Below, piece by piece: positions 16,069-26,081 of a stretch of DNA of 32,631 nt (its first letter is position 1; each line of letters begins with the position of its first letter). This stretch comes from Spirochaetota bacterium (GTDB taxonomy: Bacteria; Spirochaetota; Spirochaetia; Treponematales; Rectinemataceae). The position numbers and the translations under genes are program-made. The stretch spans positions 1-32,631 of the forward strand of contig JAJUJQ010000015.1 in assembly GCA_029265255.1 (NCBI GenBank). Reading direction: 5' to 3'. The notes beneath the pieces were generated by a model, which saw only the letters and a list, made by a program, of their open reading frames with translations, did no database searches and was not told the DNA's origin.

Positions 16069-17991
16069 ATGTCAGAAGTATTGAGCGAGGGGAGCGGCGA
16101 ACAGCATCCAGAAACTGACGCCGCGCGTCGCGCGCGTCTTCGAGGGTTGGCGCGCAAAGCTCCGGATCGCCCCGGTGTCTACCTGATGCGTGATGAGACA
16201 GGGACTATTATCTATGTAGGCAAGGCGAAAAGTCTGCGCAGACGTCTCACTTCCTACTTCAGCGGGCGCAAGGATATCAAGACGCGGCAGCTGGTCGCCC
16301 ACATCCATCAGATCGAATGGGTTCTTGCCGCGCACGAATATGACGCACTTCTCCTTGAGAACAATTTTATCAAGGAAAACAGCCCGAAGTACAACATCAA
16401 CCTCAAGGACGGCAAGACCTATCCTTCCATCCGAATCACCAACGAGGATTTCCCCCGCGTATTCCGCACTCGCCGCATCATCAATGACGGAAGCGAATAT
16501 TTTGGCCCATTCCCAAGCGCGGAAGTGATCGACACCTATCTGGATCTCATTCGAAGGCTTTTTCCGCTCCGCAGGTGCGTGAGCATGAAAAAGAGAGCCA
16601 GCCCCTGTATGTACTACCATATCGGGCGCTGCCCCGGGCCCTGCGCCGGCAAAATCAGCAAGGAAGCATACCGCGAGCGTGTCGACGCGGTTCGCGCGTT
16701 GCTCTCCGGCAATACCGATGCCTTGCTGAAGGATCTGGAGCGTCAGATGAAGCAGGCAGCGCAGGAACTGCGCTTTGAGGAAGCAGCCCGCCTGCGGGAA
16801 GCGATCAAGGCTGTGCAGGCATTCATCGGGCATTCGAACGCGGTCGACTTCAACAATCCGGAAGACAGGGATTATATCGGCTGGGCGGCTGAAGGGGATC
16901 AGGTGAGCTTCATGGTCTTCCAGATGCGCGAAGGAAGGCTCAGACACCGTGACAGTTACATCGAGCCGCTTGTCGGGGAGGAGCAGGAAGCGCTGGAATC
17001 CTTCCTTGCGCGATATTATGAGGCGCATCCGGCGCCAGCCCGAATTTTTGTGCGAAGGCTTGAAGCGGTGGCAAGCGGAGACACACTTGACAGGACACGC
17101 GCTGAGGCACCTTTGCCGATTGAGCGACTGCTGTCTGCGCGCGCAGGCTTCAACGTATCGATTCTGTTGCCGGACAGCGAGCGTCACTGGGCGGTTATGA
17201 ATCTCGCGGTCCAGAACGCGAAAGAAGAACTGGCCAGGCGGCGCCGGGTGCATGGCGACCTTCGGGGAATTACCGAACTCAAAGCAGCGCTTGGGCTATC
17301 CGACCTACCCCTGCGTATCGAAGGATTCGATATCGCCCAGCTGGGTGGCAAACATACCGTTGCCTCGCTCGTTTCCTTCCGGAATGGCATCCCTGATAAG
17401 AAACATTATCGCTATTTCAGAATCCGCACGACCGAGGGAGAAATCGACGATTTCGCCGCCATGCGGGAAGCGGTAGCCCGTCGGTATACGCGGCTTATCA
17501 ACGAAGGCGCGGAGTTTCCCGATCTCATCCTCGTGGATGGTGGCGCGGGACAGGTGTCGGCCGCCAAGGAAATCCTCGACGAGCTCGGGCTCGATATCGA
17601 GCTGGCTGGTCTGGCCAAGAAAAACGAGGAAATCTGGCTTCCGGACCGGTCCGAACCGCTGGTCCTACCCAAAAATTCGCCAGCCCTGCGTATTCTTGTC
17701 GCGGTGAGGGATGAAACGCACCGGTTTGCGACAAGTCTTTCAAAGCGCCTGCGGTCGGGAGAAGCGACATTCAAGGTGCTGCAACAGGTGCCGGGTATCG
17801 GCGACGCCAGGGCACGCACCATATTGAAGGAGCTGGGGTCGCTGGAATCGGTCGCCGAGGCGGAACCGGCGTATATCGGCCGCATCGCGCGTGTCGGGAT
17901 CGAGACCGCGCAGCGGGTGGTGGAAGCAGCGCGGCGGGCTGCCGATACCGACGAAGGACTGGGGCCGTCGCCGTTGCCATTTGACCGATAG
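16069..17991 (+). CDS. uvrC: excinuclease ABC subunit C
   Basis: UvrC makes the two incisions around a DNA lesion in nucleotide excision repair, with UvrA and UvrB. This copy of 640 residues has all domains in order: GIY-YIG nuclease (about 30-110; [20 protein letters not shown]), the UVR domain that binds UvrB (about 210-245; [15 protein letters not shown]), an RNase H-like nuclease ([40 protein letters not shown]) and helix-hairpin-helix motifs ([17 protein letters not shown]). The Cys cluster between the first two domains is also present ([15 protein letters not shown]). ATG at 16069 is chosen because the protein family starts here and a promoter lies just upstream. There is no ribosome site. 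Transketolase follows after 41 bases. Confidence 0.96.
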   Translation: MSEVLSEGSGEQHPETDAARRARLRGLARKAPDRPGVYLMRDETGTIIYVGKAKSLRRRLTSYFSGRKDIKTRQLVAHIHQIEWVLAAHEYDALLLENNFIKENSPKYNINLKDGKTYPSIRITNEDFPRVFRTRRIINDGSEYFGPFPSAEVIDTYLDLIRRLFPLRRCVSMKKRASPCMYYHIGRCPGPCAGKISKEAYRERVDAVRALLSGNTDALLKDLERQMKQAAQELRFEEAARLREAIKAVQAFIGHSNAVDFNNPEDRDYIGWAAEGDQVSFMVFQMREGRLRHRDSYIEPLVGEEQEALESFLARYYEAHPAPARIFVRRLEAVASGDTLDRTRAEAPLPIERLLSARAGFNVSILLPDSERHWAVMNLAVQNAKEELARRRRVHGDLRGITELKAALGLSDLPLRIEGFDIAQLGGKHTVASLVSFRNGIPDKKHYRYFRIRTTEGEIDDFAAMREAVARRYTRLINEGAEFPDLILVDGGAGQVSAAKEILDELGLDIELAGLAKKNEEIWLPDRSEPLVLPKNSPALRILVAVRDETHRFATSLSKRLRSGEATFKVLQQVPGIGDARARTILKELGSLESVAEAEPAYIGRIARVGIETAQRVVEAARRAADTDEGLGPSPLPFDR

Positions 17992-18032
17992 TTACGTATC
18001 ATTGCTCAGAACAACTGAGGAAGGAGCCTGCG

Positions 18033-20036
18033 ATGAACATTCCGGCATTGGAATCGATTGCGCGTTCGGTACGAAGTCTCACCATCGACGCGATACAAAA
18101 AGCGAACTCGGGCCACCCTGGCATGCCTATGGGAGCAGCAGAACTGGGTGCCTACCTGTATGGCGTTGCCATGCGCTACAACCCAGCAGACACGCGGTGG
18201 CTGAACCGCGACCGTTTTGTGTTGTCGGCCGGCCATGGCTCGATGTTCCTCTATTCACTGCTCCATATGGCAGGATTCGAGGTATCTCTTGATGATATAA
18301 AAGCATTTCGTCAGGTTGGCTCAAAATGCCCGGGGCATCCGGAATATGGTGTCACGCCAGGTGTCGAGACAACGACGGGGCCGCTTGGGCAGGGAATCGC
18401 CACGGCGGTCGGCATGGCCATTGCCGAGCGCATGCTTGCCGCGCGATTCAATCGGCCTGGTCAGGAAATCATCGACCACTACACCTATGTGGTGGCCGGC
18501 GACGGCTGCCTCATAGAAGGTGTCGCGAGCGAGGCCTGTTCGCTCGCGGGGCATCTCGGGCTCGGCAAGCTCATTGTCTATTACGATTCAAATCGTATCA
18601 GCATCGACGGATCAACCGATATTTCGTTTACCGAAGATGTCGCGAAGCGCTTCGAGGCGTATGGTTGGCAGGTTCTGCGTGGCTCGATGTATGACTTCGT
18701 CAGCCTTGATCGGCTAACCACGCTCGCGCAACAGGAAAAAGAGCGGCCGAGCCTCATTATCCTCGATTCGGTGATAGGGAAAGGTGCTCCTACCAAGCAA
18801 AACACGAGTGGTGTCCATGGAGCCCCGCTCGGTGAGGACGAAGCCCGCAAAGCCAAGGAAGCGCTCGGCATCCCTCTGAACCAGCCCTTCTGGGTCGCGC
18901 CGGAAGCCTATCAGTATTTCGCGCAGCACCGCACCAAGCTCCAGAAGGAGTATGCCGCCTGGCAGGGACGATTTGCCGAATGGAGCAAGGCAAATCCAGC
19001 CATGGCCGAGGAACTGAAGCGCTGGTTGAGCGGCAAGGCCGCGACCGAGTTCGATCTGCCCGCCTTTAAACCGGGCGAGAAAGTGGCAACCCGCAACGCT
19101 TCGGGCAAGTGCATCGCCGCCGCTGCGAGATCCTGGCCGAACCTTGTTGGCGGCTCAGCCGACCTGACCGGTCCGAACGTGACTGCCCTGCCCCCCGCGG
19201 CCGACGGCACCCCCCTCATCTTTTCCCGCGCCAATCCGGCCGGCCGCTACCTGCACTTTGGTGTCCGTGAGCACGCCATGTCAGCCATTGCCAATGGCCT
19301 TTCGCTGTACGGCGGCCTCCGACCCTTCGTCGCCACCTTCCTCGTATTCGCCGATTACCTCAGACCAGCGCTTCGGCTCTCGGCACTTATGAAGCAGCCG
19401 GTCATTTACATTCTCACGCACGATTCCATCTACATCGGCGAGGACGGCCCTACTCATCAACCCATAGAGGCTCTTGCCTCGCTGCGCGCCATACCCAACC
19501 TTCGCGTCCTGCGCCCTGCCGACGCGGAAGAAACGGCAGTCGCCTGGCGCATCGCGATGGAGCGTATCGATGGCCCCACCGCCCTCGTGCTGAGCCGCCA
19601 GAATCTACCGGTGCTGGAAAAAGCGGATCCCGACTGGCCCTATACCATGGCTCTGGGCGCCTATGTGGTGCAGAACCCGTCCCGCATGCCGGATGTAACC
19701 CTAGTAGGATCGGGGTCCGAAGTATCGCTTGCCCTCAGCGCGGCGGACATCATCAGGGGAAAAAGGCCGGATCTTGCGATCCGTGTCGTCTCGGTACCGG
19801 ACAGACAGGCATTCTACGCAGCGCCCGCGCCGGTCAGAGAAGCGATTCTTTCGCCGGGCTCGCGTGTTTTCGTCGCGGAGGCTGGTTCCGCGATGGGGTG
19901 GGAACGCATCGCGCCGTCTGAGCACATACTCTCAATCGAACGCTTTGGCGAATCGGGTCCTGGCGACGCGGTCGCTGAACATCTCGGCTTTACAGCCCAC
20001 GCTTTTGCGGACATGGTGCTTGCTCACCTCTCCTGA
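18033..20036 (+). CDS. tkt: transketolase
   Basis: The 667-residue enzyme moves two-carbon units between sugar phosphates in the pentose phosphate pathway, using thiamine diphosphate. Visible landmarks are [16 protein letters not shown] at the N terminus, [14 protein letters not shown], the cofactor site [13 protein letters not shown] with a following Asn in [11 protein letters not shown], the pyrimidine-domain stretch [20 protein letters not shown] and [16 protein letters not shown]. Length is standard. ATG follows AAGGAG. It lies 41 bases after uvrC on the same strand and is probably co-transcribed, although the two functions are unrelated. Confidence 0.96.
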   Translation: MNIPALESIARSVRSLTIDAIQKANSGHPGMPMGAAELGAYLYGVAMRYNPADTRWLNRDRFVLSAGHGSMFLYSLLHMAGFEVSLDDIKAFRQVGSKCPGHPEYGVTPGVETTTGPLGQGIATAVGMAIAERMLAARFNRPGQEIIDHYTYVVAGDGCLIEGVASEACSLAGHLGLGKLIVYYDSNRISIDGSTDISFTEDVAKRFEAYGWQVLRGSMYDFVSLDRLTTLAQQEKERPSLIILDSVIGKGAPTKQNTSGVHGAPLGEDEARKAKEALGIPLNQPFWVAPEAYQYFAQHRTKLQKEYAAWQGRFAEWSKANPAMAEELKRWLSGKAATEFDLPAFKPGEKVATRNASGKCIAAAARSWPNLVGGSADLTGPNVTALPPAADGTPLIFSRANPAGRYLHFGVREHAMSAIANGLSLYGGLRPFVATFLVFADYLRPALRLSALMKQPVIYILTHDSIYIGEDGPTHQPIEALASLRAIPNLRVLRPADAEETAVAWRIAMERIDGPTALVLSRQNLPVLEKADPDWPYTMALGAYVVQNPSRMPDVTLVGSGSEVSLALSAADIIRGKRPDLAIRVVSVPDRQAFYAAPAPVREAILSPGSRVFVAEAGSAMGWERIAPSEHILSIERFGESGPGDAVAEHLGFTAHAFADMVLAHLS

Positions 20037-20246
20037 GCGCGCACTTTCCGGCTGAGGGCGTACAAGCTCCATAACGAAAGGCCTTGCGCGCCCTTAGCTG
20101 CTCAATTAGCCCGTTTCTTCGCATTGCGGGCTGTGCATCTTGCCCCGGCCCGGCTCTAACGTCCACACGGCAAGACTACATATCATTTCGGCCTTTACAT
20201 TTCGCCAATATGCAGATAATCTATTATATAAAAGAGCATAATTACC

Positions 20247-20318
20247 ATGAATTCGTATCCACCATTACAGAAAGTCACAACCAGGTTACGTCCTAACGAT
20301 GTGCAGGAGTGTGGATGA
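20247..20318 (+). CDS. possible small upstream ORF coupled to the sensor kinase
   Basis: A 23-codon frame (MNSYPPLQKV to VQECG) ends in TGA, which overlaps the kinase ATG at 20315 as ATGA. AGAG stands 9 bases before its ATG. The overlap is the form expected of translational coupling. The peptide resembles nothing I know, and such a frame can arise by chance. The rest of 20037-20308 holds AT-rich sequence with a TATTAT -10 candidate near 20223 and no other gene. Confidence 0.3.
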   Translation: MNSYPPLQKVTTRLRPNDVQECG

Positions 20319-22423
20319 GGATGGTGGAACTGCTTGATACCGAAGGGAAAACCCCTTTCCGATTCAAGCGCCTGCAACCGCTTGAGCGCATGGCGTTTAT
20401 CGCTGGCACCCTGTTTTTTTCGCTGCTCGGCGTGGCGGTTCTCTATTTGCAGATCAACTCAATGTTTCGCGCGAGACTTGATCAGCTTGAGCTCATCGCG
20501 CGTTACGAAACAGTCCAGCTCGAATCCTGGTATCAGGATAATATTACCGAAGCGGCAGAGCTATCCAATTCAAGGGATATCGCCTCGATCGCGCTGAACG
20601 CGATTAGAAGAGAGGACAGCGATTCGCTACGCATGATCGATATCACCCTTGAACCCATCAGGCGAATTAGGAATTACGCGGATGCCGTTCTCCTCGACCA
20701 GAACCTGAAGGTTATTTACTCACGGAGTTCTACTCGCAGCCAGTACGAAACTATTGACCGCGACTTCCTCTCCAAGGCTATAGCCGCTCGTGACAATCAC
20801 AAAGCTTTCATGACTGATCTCACGTTGATTCCGCCCTACGGTAAACCTGGTGTCTATTTTGTAGCGCCGCTCGTCATGCCTTCTTCTCCCGAGCCTTTTG
20901 CCTATGTGGTATACGTTTCCTACGCCAAGGATTACCTTTATCCTCTCATCCAATCCTGGCCTGGTTCTGAAAAATCAGGGGAAATCATTCTGTTGAGATC
21001 CGAGGGGACCATGGCGAGGCTTCTCAATCCTCCACGCAATGAAGCCCTTTCTCCTTTTTTCACGATGATCTCGGCAGATCAGCCGCGCAGCGCGGAAGCA
21101 CTGGCCATCGCGGGGAAACGCGAAGCCTTTGTCGCTAGGGATTATCGCGGGAAGCTGGTGTTCGCTACTACCAAAAATCTTGCCATACACGACTGGATTC
21201 TAATGGCAAAAATCGATCATGAAGAAGTCGTCCAGGGATGGCTGCCGCTCTTTGCCATTTTCTTGCTATATATCGTACTCCTTTTCGTAGCTTCGCTCGC
21301 TGCTGGACATCAACTGCTCTCCTCTCGCGCCATCGCCGCGTATCAGAGCCGACTCGCGCTTCTTCGGCGCGCTGAAAAGAGCGAAGCGTTGCTCAACTCC
21401 ATCTTGAATCGAATGCCTTCCCTTATTCTTGTCGTTGGCGATAATGGTTCCATTGTATTCAGCAATTCCATCTATAAAGCGCATTTTGGCCATCGAATAC
21501 CAGAATCGCTTCAAGAGATGCTTCGTCGCGACCACGAACACGACCCCGAAACCGCTCAGGCCACTCAATGGCAGCACCTCACTCGCCGTGTAGAGCTTGA
21601 GGACATTGAAGGAAAACAGCTGGTGATGGCCTGTATTCCATTTTCAATCACTCTCACGGATCAGCCCCGTCTTACAGGCCTTATCCTGCGCGATATGACT
21701 GAGATGGAAGAGAGCCTCGCAACAATCCACGCGTTGAACGAAAAGCTGCAAGAACGGCTGGACGAACAGACACGAAAAATTCTGTTCGCCGATGAAGAAT
21801 TGAGGGCAGTGACCGCAGCCATTTCCCACGATCTGGCATCGCCTTCGCGCACAATCCAATCCTTCAGCGAGCTTCTCGAACAGAAAGAAAAAAATACCCT
21901 TTCACCAGAAGGTCAGAACTATCTTGCGCGCATTCGCGATGCTTCTTCCCGCATGCTCAGGCTGCTCGAAGAATTACGGATTTTCCTTACTATCGATCGC
22001 ATGCCGCTGCAGAGGGAAGAGTGTGATGTGGGGACATTGGCGAGCGACATCATTTCGGAGTTTGTGCGCAGAAATCCAAATCGAACATACCAGATAACCA
22101 TTATGCCGGGGCTGCGATACTCCTGCGATCGAGCGCTCATAGCGATGGCGCTGCGCAATGTGATCGACAACGCCTTTCGCTACGCGTTCGAACACGACAC
22201 ACTCGTGCTGGAGGTCGGCAGCGAAGGGACCGATTCCTTCTATATCCGGGACAACGGCATCGGTATGAATACTGAGGAGGTCAATGCCGCGCTGCATCCG
22301 GTCGGTGGCACGAGCATGAAGGTCGGGCTCCCTGTTACCAGAAAGATCGTCGAGCGCCATGGCGGCCGCCTTGAGATCGAAAGCGAGCCTGGTAAAGGGA
22401 CTTTGGTTCGATTTAGGCTCTGA
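20315..22423 (+). CDS. membrane sensor histidine kinase with PAS domain
   Basis: This protein of 702 residues has two membrane helices (about 27-48 and 309-331) around a large outer domain of the Cache type (about 50-305; YETVQLESWYQDNI, then VYFVAPLVMPSSPEPFAYVV). Inside the cell a PAS domain (about 355-465; MPSLILVVGDNGSIVFSNSI) and a coiled coil (465-500) lead to the kinase. The phospho-accepting His is in ISHDLASPSRTI (His505). The ATPase has the N box NVIDNAFRYA, DNGIGMN and VGLPVTRKIVERHGG. No response regulator is nearby, so its partner is unknown. AGGAG lies 5 bases before ATG at 20315; ATG at 20321 is the alternative. Its end overlaps marC by 11 bases, tail to tail. Confidence 0.9.
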   Translation: MRMVELLDTEGKTPFRFKRLQPLERMAFIAGTLFFSLLGVAVLYLQINSMFRARLDQLELIARYETVQLESWYQDNITEAAELSNSRDIASIALNAIRREDSDSLRMIDITLEPIRRIRNYADAVLLDQNLKVIYSRSSTRSQYETIDRDFLSKAIAARDNHKAFMTDLTLIPPYGKPGVYFVAPLVMPSSPEPFAYVVYVSYAKDYLYPLIQSWPGSEKSGEIILLRSEGTMARLLNPPRNEALSPFFTMISADQPRSAEALAIAGKREAFVARDYRGKLVFATTKNLAIHDWILMAKIDHEEVVQGWLPLFAIFLLYIVLLFVASLAAGHQLLSSRAIAAYQSRLALLRRAEKSEALLNSILNRMPSLILVVGDNGSIVFSNSIYKAHFGHRIPESLQEMLRRDHEHDPETAQATQWQHLTRRVELEDIEGKQLVMACIPFSITLTDQPRLTGLILRDMTEMEESLATIHALNEKLQERLDEQTRKILFADEELRAVTAAISHDLASPSRTIQSFSELLEQKEKNTLSPEGQNYLARIRDASSRMLRLLEELRIFLTIDRMPLQREECDVGTLASDIISEFVRRNPNRTYQITIMPGLRYSCDRALIAMALRNVIDNAFRYAFEHDTLVLEVGSEGTDSFYIRDNGIGMNTEEVNAALHPVGGTSMKVGLPVTRKIVERHGGRLEIESEPGKGTLVRFRL

Positions 22424-23018
22424 ACTGCACGATATAGGCCGCAAGGCCGCTGAGCAGCATTTCTACCGCGATAGCTGTCAGGACAAGTCCCATAAGACGC
22501 TCGATCGCCGAAAGCCCCCGTGGGCCTAGCCATTCCTTCAGTTTGCCTGATAGAAAAAACGATACCATCGTGATGACGATCGCGATAAAAATAGCGCCTA
22601 CCCATTCAAGGCTTCGAGACGGATCGCTCTTCATGAGCAGCATGACGGTCGTGATCGCGGAAGGTCCTGCGATCAACGGGATGGCGACGGGCACGATAAA
22701 GGGCTCGCCACCGGGCTCGTCCTCGACAAGGCGTCCTCCGGTACCTGGGAAAATCATGTTCAGCGCAATCAGGAAGAGAATGACACCACCCGATACACGC
22801 AGGGTTTGGTCCGAGAGATCGAGCGCGCTCAGAAACACATGCCCGAAAAAGAGAAACCCAACCAGCACAAGAAAGGCGATGGCGCACTCGCGCAGAATGA
22901 CGGCGGTCCGCCGCTCTGGAGATACGTGCTTGAGCGAGGCGATGAAGAGAGGGATGTTGCCCAGTGGATCGGTGATGAGAATAAGCAGGATGGTCGCTGA
23001 AAGAAAGCTCTGTTTCAT
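22413..23018 (-). CDS. MarC-family integral membrane protein
   Basis: This membrane protein of 201 residues has six hydrophobic segments and MarC family motifs (LLILITDPLGNIPLFIASLK at the start, GGVILFLIALNMIFP, PVAIPLIAGPSAITTVMLL in the middle, SAIERLMGLVLTAIAVEM near the end). The family (PF01914) has no settled function, and its early link to antibiotic resistance was withdrawn. Its last 11 bases overlap the end of the sensor kinase gene on the other strand, leaving no room for a terminator between them. The start at 23018 follows the EamA transporter stop by 26 bases, so ettA, the EamA gene and marC probably form one unit. Confidence 0.92.
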   Translation of the reverse strand: MKQSFLSATILLILITDPLGNIPLFIASLKHVSPERRTAVILRECAIAFLVLVGFLFFGHVFLSALDLSDQTLRVSGGVILFLIALNMIFPGTGGRLVEDEPGGEPFIVPVAIPLIAGPSAITTVMLLMKSDPSRSLEWVGAIFIAIVITMVSFFLSGKLKEWLGPRGLSAIERLMGLVLTAIAVEMLLSGLAAYIVQFRA

Positions 23019-23044
23019 GGACCTTGCCTCCTTGCCGGTTGCCT

Positions 23045-23908
23045 TTAGGGAGCCGCGTCCGGCGCGATAGGCGCGTTACGGGTAACACTGATGACCGAAG
23101 AGACCGCGACGGCAGCGATGATGATGGTTCCGCCCAGAATCGCCCGTGCGCCAGGGGCTTCTCCAGTCACTAGATAGACCCACACAGGATTCAGGGCCGG
23201 CTCGATAATCGCGATGAGCGAACCCTGGATAGCGCTGATTCGCGTAATCGCATAGCTGAAGAGCAGCGCGGCAAAGCCGATCTGAACAATACCTAGGCCG
23301 AGCGCGGCCCCTGTCGCCTGCAGGCTGAAATGTGGCCTCGGCAGGAAGAGGGAGACTCCGATTCCGATGCATGCCGTCAGTATGTGTCCCAGCAGCAGAG
23401 ACTCAAGCGGAGAACCATCTTTCTGCCGCCTCATGAACAGAATGTGCACCGCGAATGTAAGGCCTGCGAGCACCGCAGCGATATCTCCGTTCAGATGCCC
23501 CAGGCTCAGCGAATCGGCAAAAAAGAATCCCATGCCGATCAGAATGGCGAACAGCGCACCAATCTGCTCGGGGAGCGGGCGTTCCTTCAATAAAATTCCT
23601 GATAATAACATCACATACACTGGAGCGCCGTACTGGAGGAGGATCGCGTTGGCACTGGTAGTATGCTTGTTCGCGTAGATGAACAGCAGCATGGTCAGAG
23701 AATAGGCGATCGCCGCGATGAGCTGGTTTTTGCTGAGCGTAATGCGCGGACGCCGCAGCACCGCGAAGATGAAAATCGCCGCGATGACGCTGCGCGCCCC
23801 CGCGATGGTTATTGGATTCCAATCAATCAGTTTGATGAAGAGGCCGCCGAGGCTCCAGCATATGGCCGTACCCACCATGGCCAGGGTGCCTTTGAAATCC
23901 TTTTGCAT
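23045..23908 (-). CDS. EamA/DMT-family transporter
   Basis: The protein has 287 residues and ten hydrophobic segments made of two EamA repeats. The first begins GTLAMVGTAICWSLGGLFIK and the second GDIAAVLAGLTFAVHILFM. Family members export amino acids or other metabolites, but the substrate cannot be read. An in-frame ATG at 24118 would add 70 residues that overlap ettA and do not look like this family. The start at 23908 is therefore chosen. It is 4 bases after the ettA stop, so translation of the two is likely coupled. A GGAG in the end of ettA can serve as its ribosome site. Confidence 0.9.
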   Translation of the reverse strand: MQKDFKGTLAMVGTAICWSLGGLFIKLIDWNPITIAGARSVIAAIFIFAVLRRPRITLSKNQLIAAIAYSLTMLLFIYANKHTTSANAILLQYGAPVYVMLLSGILLKERPLPEQIGALFAILIGMGFFFADSLSLGHLNGDIAAVLAGLTFAVHILFMRRQKDGSPLESLLLGHILTACIGIGVSLFLPRPHFSLQATGAALGLGIVQIGFAALLFSYAITRISAIQGSLIAIIEPALNPVWVYLVTGEAPGARAILGGTIIIAAVAVSSVISVTRNAPIAPDAAP

Positions 23909-23912
23909 GATC

Positions 23913-25595
23913 TCATCGCTCCAGCCGGCGGTACACAATGCGGTGCGGACGGTCTGCCTCGGCTCCGAGCCGCGCCCGCCGCCATTCGGCGTACTCGGTC
24001 CAGTTGCCGTCGAACCAGAATACTTCGGAATTCCCCTCAAAAGCCAGGATATGCGTGCACACACGGTCGAGGAACCACCGGTCGTGACTGACCACCATCG
24101 CGGCTCCGGCAAAATCATCCAGCGCTTCTTCCAGGGCGCGCAATGTGTTCACGTCGAGGTCGTTGGTCGGCTCGTCCAGAAGCAGTACATTCGCGCCTTC
24201 CCTGATCATGAGGGCAAGATTGAGACGGTTGCGCTCTCCGCCGGAAAGAATGCCGACCTTCTTCTGCTGATCAACTCCGGTGAAATTGAACCAGGCGCAG
24301 TAGGCGCGGCTGTTGACTTCGGTACGCGGCCCGAGCGTGATAGTGTCGTGTCCGTCAGACAGCGTCTCCCAGACTGTCTTGTCGGGATCGAGGCGGGCGC
24401 GCATCTGATCAGCGTACGCCAGCCGGACCGTGTCTCCGAGCCTGAGCGTGCCGCGGTCGGGCTTTTCCTTGCACGCGATAATGTTCAGGAGTGTCGTTTT
24501 GCCCGCGCCGTTTGGACCGACGATACCGACAATGGCACCGGGCGGGACCGAAAAGCTCAGATTCTCGAACAGCTCGCGGTCATCGAATGCTTTGGTGATG
24601 TTATCTGCCTGGATGACGATGTCGCCAAGGCGCGGGCCGGGTGGAATGACGAGGCGCACATCGCGTACTTTTTCACGCGTGTCTTCGTTGAGAAGCCTTT
24701 CGTAGCGTTCAATGCGTGCCTTGCTCTTGGCATGACGGCCCTTGGGACTCATGGAAATCCATTCGAGCTCCCGCTCAAGGGTCCGCGAACGCATGGAGGC
24801 TCCCTTTTCTTCCTGTTCGAGGCGTTGACGTTTTTGCTCGAGCCATCCGGAGTAATTGCCTTTCCAGGGGATGCCTTCGCCACGGTCGAGTTCGAGAATC
24901 CAGCCCGCGACATTTTCCAGGAAATAGCGGTCGTGGGTCACGGCAATGACAGTACCGGCGTAGTTGCGCAGATATTGCTCGAGCCAGGCCACGGTTTCCG
25001 CATCGAGGTGGTTAGTCGGTTCGTCAAGGAGAAGAATATCGGGTTTTTGAAGCAGAAGCCGGCAGAGGGCGACGCGGCGGCGCTCACCGCCTGAGAGCGT
25101 ATCGACCAGCTGCTCCGGAGGCGGGCAGCGAAGCACGTCCATCGAGAATTCAAGCTTGGCGTCGATATCCCAGGCATCGAGCGCGTCGAGTTTTTCCTGA
25201 ATCGCGGCTTGGCGCGTGGCAAGCGCGTCGAAGTCCGCGTCGGGGTCGCCGAACGCTTCGTTCACCCGCTCGAATTCCGCATGAAGGTCCATGATTTCTT
25301 TGACACCCTCCGCGACGATGTCGCGCACGGTTTTCCCCGGCTCAAGATGTGGCTCTTGGGGAAGATAGCCGATGGTATAACCAGGAGCGCAGGCCACCTC
25401 CCCGCTAAATTCAGTATCGAGACCGGCCATGATGCGCAGGAGTGTGGATTTGCCGGAACCGTTGAGTCCGATAACGCCGATCTTGGCGCCGTAGAAATAC
25501 GAGAGGCTGATATCCTTGAGGACTTGCCTAGTTCCGTAGCGCTTGGAGAGCCGATACATCGAGTAAATGATCTTCTTGTCGTCCTGTGTGGGCAT
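23913..25595 (-). CDS. ettA: energy-dependent translational throttle protein EttA
   Basis: EttA is an ABC-F protein with two ATPase domains and no membrane part. It binds the ribosomal E site and controls entry into elongation according to ATP level. This one has 560 residues (E. coli about 555). Domain 1 has GLNGSGKST, LSGGERRRVALCR and ILLLDEPTNHLD. The arm region lies between, with the linker EWISMSPKGRHAKSKARI typical of EttA. Domain 2 has GPNGAGKTT, LSGGERNRLNLAL and LLLDEPTNDLD. ATG at 25595 matches the family start (TQDDKKIIYSMYRLSKRYG); an upstream ATG at 25661 is rejected. A TATAGT lies just 6 bases before ATG, with no ribosome site, suggesting a leaderless mRNA. Confidence 0.95.
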   Translation of the reverse strand: MPTQDDKKIIYSMYRLSKRYGTRQVLKDISLSYFYGAKIGVIGLNGSGKSTLLRIMAGLDTEFSGEVACAPGYTIGYLPQEPHLEPGKTVRDIVAEGVKEIMDLHAEFERVNEAFGDPDADFDALATRQAAIQEKLDALDAWDIDAKLEFSMDVLRCPPPEQLVDTLSGGERRRVALCRLLLQKPDILLLDEPTNHLDAETVAWLEQYLRNYAGTVIAVTHDRYFLENVAGWILELDRGEGIPWKGNYSGWLEQKRQRLEQEEKGASMRSRTLERELEWISMSPKGRHAKSKARIERYERLLNEDTREKVRDVRLVIPPGPRLGDIVIQADNITKAFDDRELFENLSFSVPPGAIVGIVGPNGAGKTTLLNIIACKEKPDRGTLRLGDTVRLAYADQMRARLDPDKTVWETLSDGHDTITLGPRTEVNSRAYCAWFNFTGVDQQKKVGILSGGERNRLNLALMIREGANVLLLDEPTNDLDVNTLRALEEALDDFAGAAMVVSHDRWFLDRVCTHILAFEGNSEVFWFDGNWTEYAEWRRARLGAEADRPHRIVYRRLER

Positions 25596-25601
25596 GCGCA
25601 C

Positions 25602-25607
25602 ACTATA
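25602..25607 (-). promoter_or_regulatory. -10 box directly before ettA
   Basis: TATAGT on the minus strand ends 6 bases before the ettA ATG. The -35 region is weak (TCAACC with a 17-base spacer). Transcription from it would start at or beside the start codon. Confidence 0.4.
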
Positions 25608-25675
25608 CCGGAAATGTGCCCCATGGTTGAGGGGGGCACATGGATTTGCTGCAACTGTCACGATATGCTGGGAGC

Positions 25676-26044
25676 ATGGCTTCCGAGCTCACTCGTTCCA
25701 TCGTGCGAACCATCCGCGCGGTACCCTTTGGGAAAGTGGCATCATACGGCCAGATTGCCATGCTGGCGGGGCATCCACGGGGACCGGGCGGTGCGCGCGA
25801 AGTGGTAAGGATTCTGGCGTCGTTGTCAGAGAAGGAAAATCTGCCGTGGTGGCGAATCGTACGTAAGAATTTATCGATTGCGTTCAGCGACCCGGAATCG
25901 TACGCACTTCAGCGTCAGCTATTGGAAGCCGAAGGGGTGGGGTTCACTGCTGACGGAACCATCAGTCGCGACGCGCAGTGGTGCGGGAGAGCCTGCGAAT
26001 TCCAAGACGACAGATTCCGATTGCCCCCATACCCGACCAGCTAG
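25676..26044 (+). CDS. alkyltransferase-like (ATL) DNA repair protein
   Basis: The protein of 122 residues has the DNA-binding fold of O6-methylguanine methyltransferase: VPFGKVASYGQIAMLAGHP, then GGAREVVRIL with the Arg finger. The active-site PCHR of the true enzyme is replaced by PWWR (57-60), so no Cys accepts alkyl groups. ATL proteins, which have PWHR, bind alkylated bases and pass them to nucleotide excision repair. The uvrC gene is in this window but not adjacent. ATG at 25676 fits the family start and has TATGCT 6 bases before it. ATG at 25640, behind GAGGGGGG, would add 12 residues and cannot be excluded. It diverges from ettA. Confidence 0.82.
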   Translation: MASELTRSIVRTIRAVPFGKVASYGQIAMLAGHPRGPGGAREVVRILASLSEKENLPWWRIVRKNLSIAFSDPESYALQRQLLEAEGVGFTADGTISRDAQWCGRACEFQDDRFRLPPYPTS

Positions 26045-26081
26045 CGCAGCGGCACAGGGCTGCCCGCACTCGCGCCATTCC

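Noticed and set aside
16072..17253. 393-codon frame on the minus strand
   Set aside because: It is a shadow of uvrC, which has all its family motifs on the plus strand.
22400..22440. Terminator between the sensor kinase gene and marC
   Set aside because: The two genes overlap by 11 bases and no hairpin with a T run is present.
23718..25094. 458-codon frame on the plus strand
   Set aside because: It is antisense to ettA and the EamA gene and has no family features. Long antisense frames are usual in GC-rich DNA.
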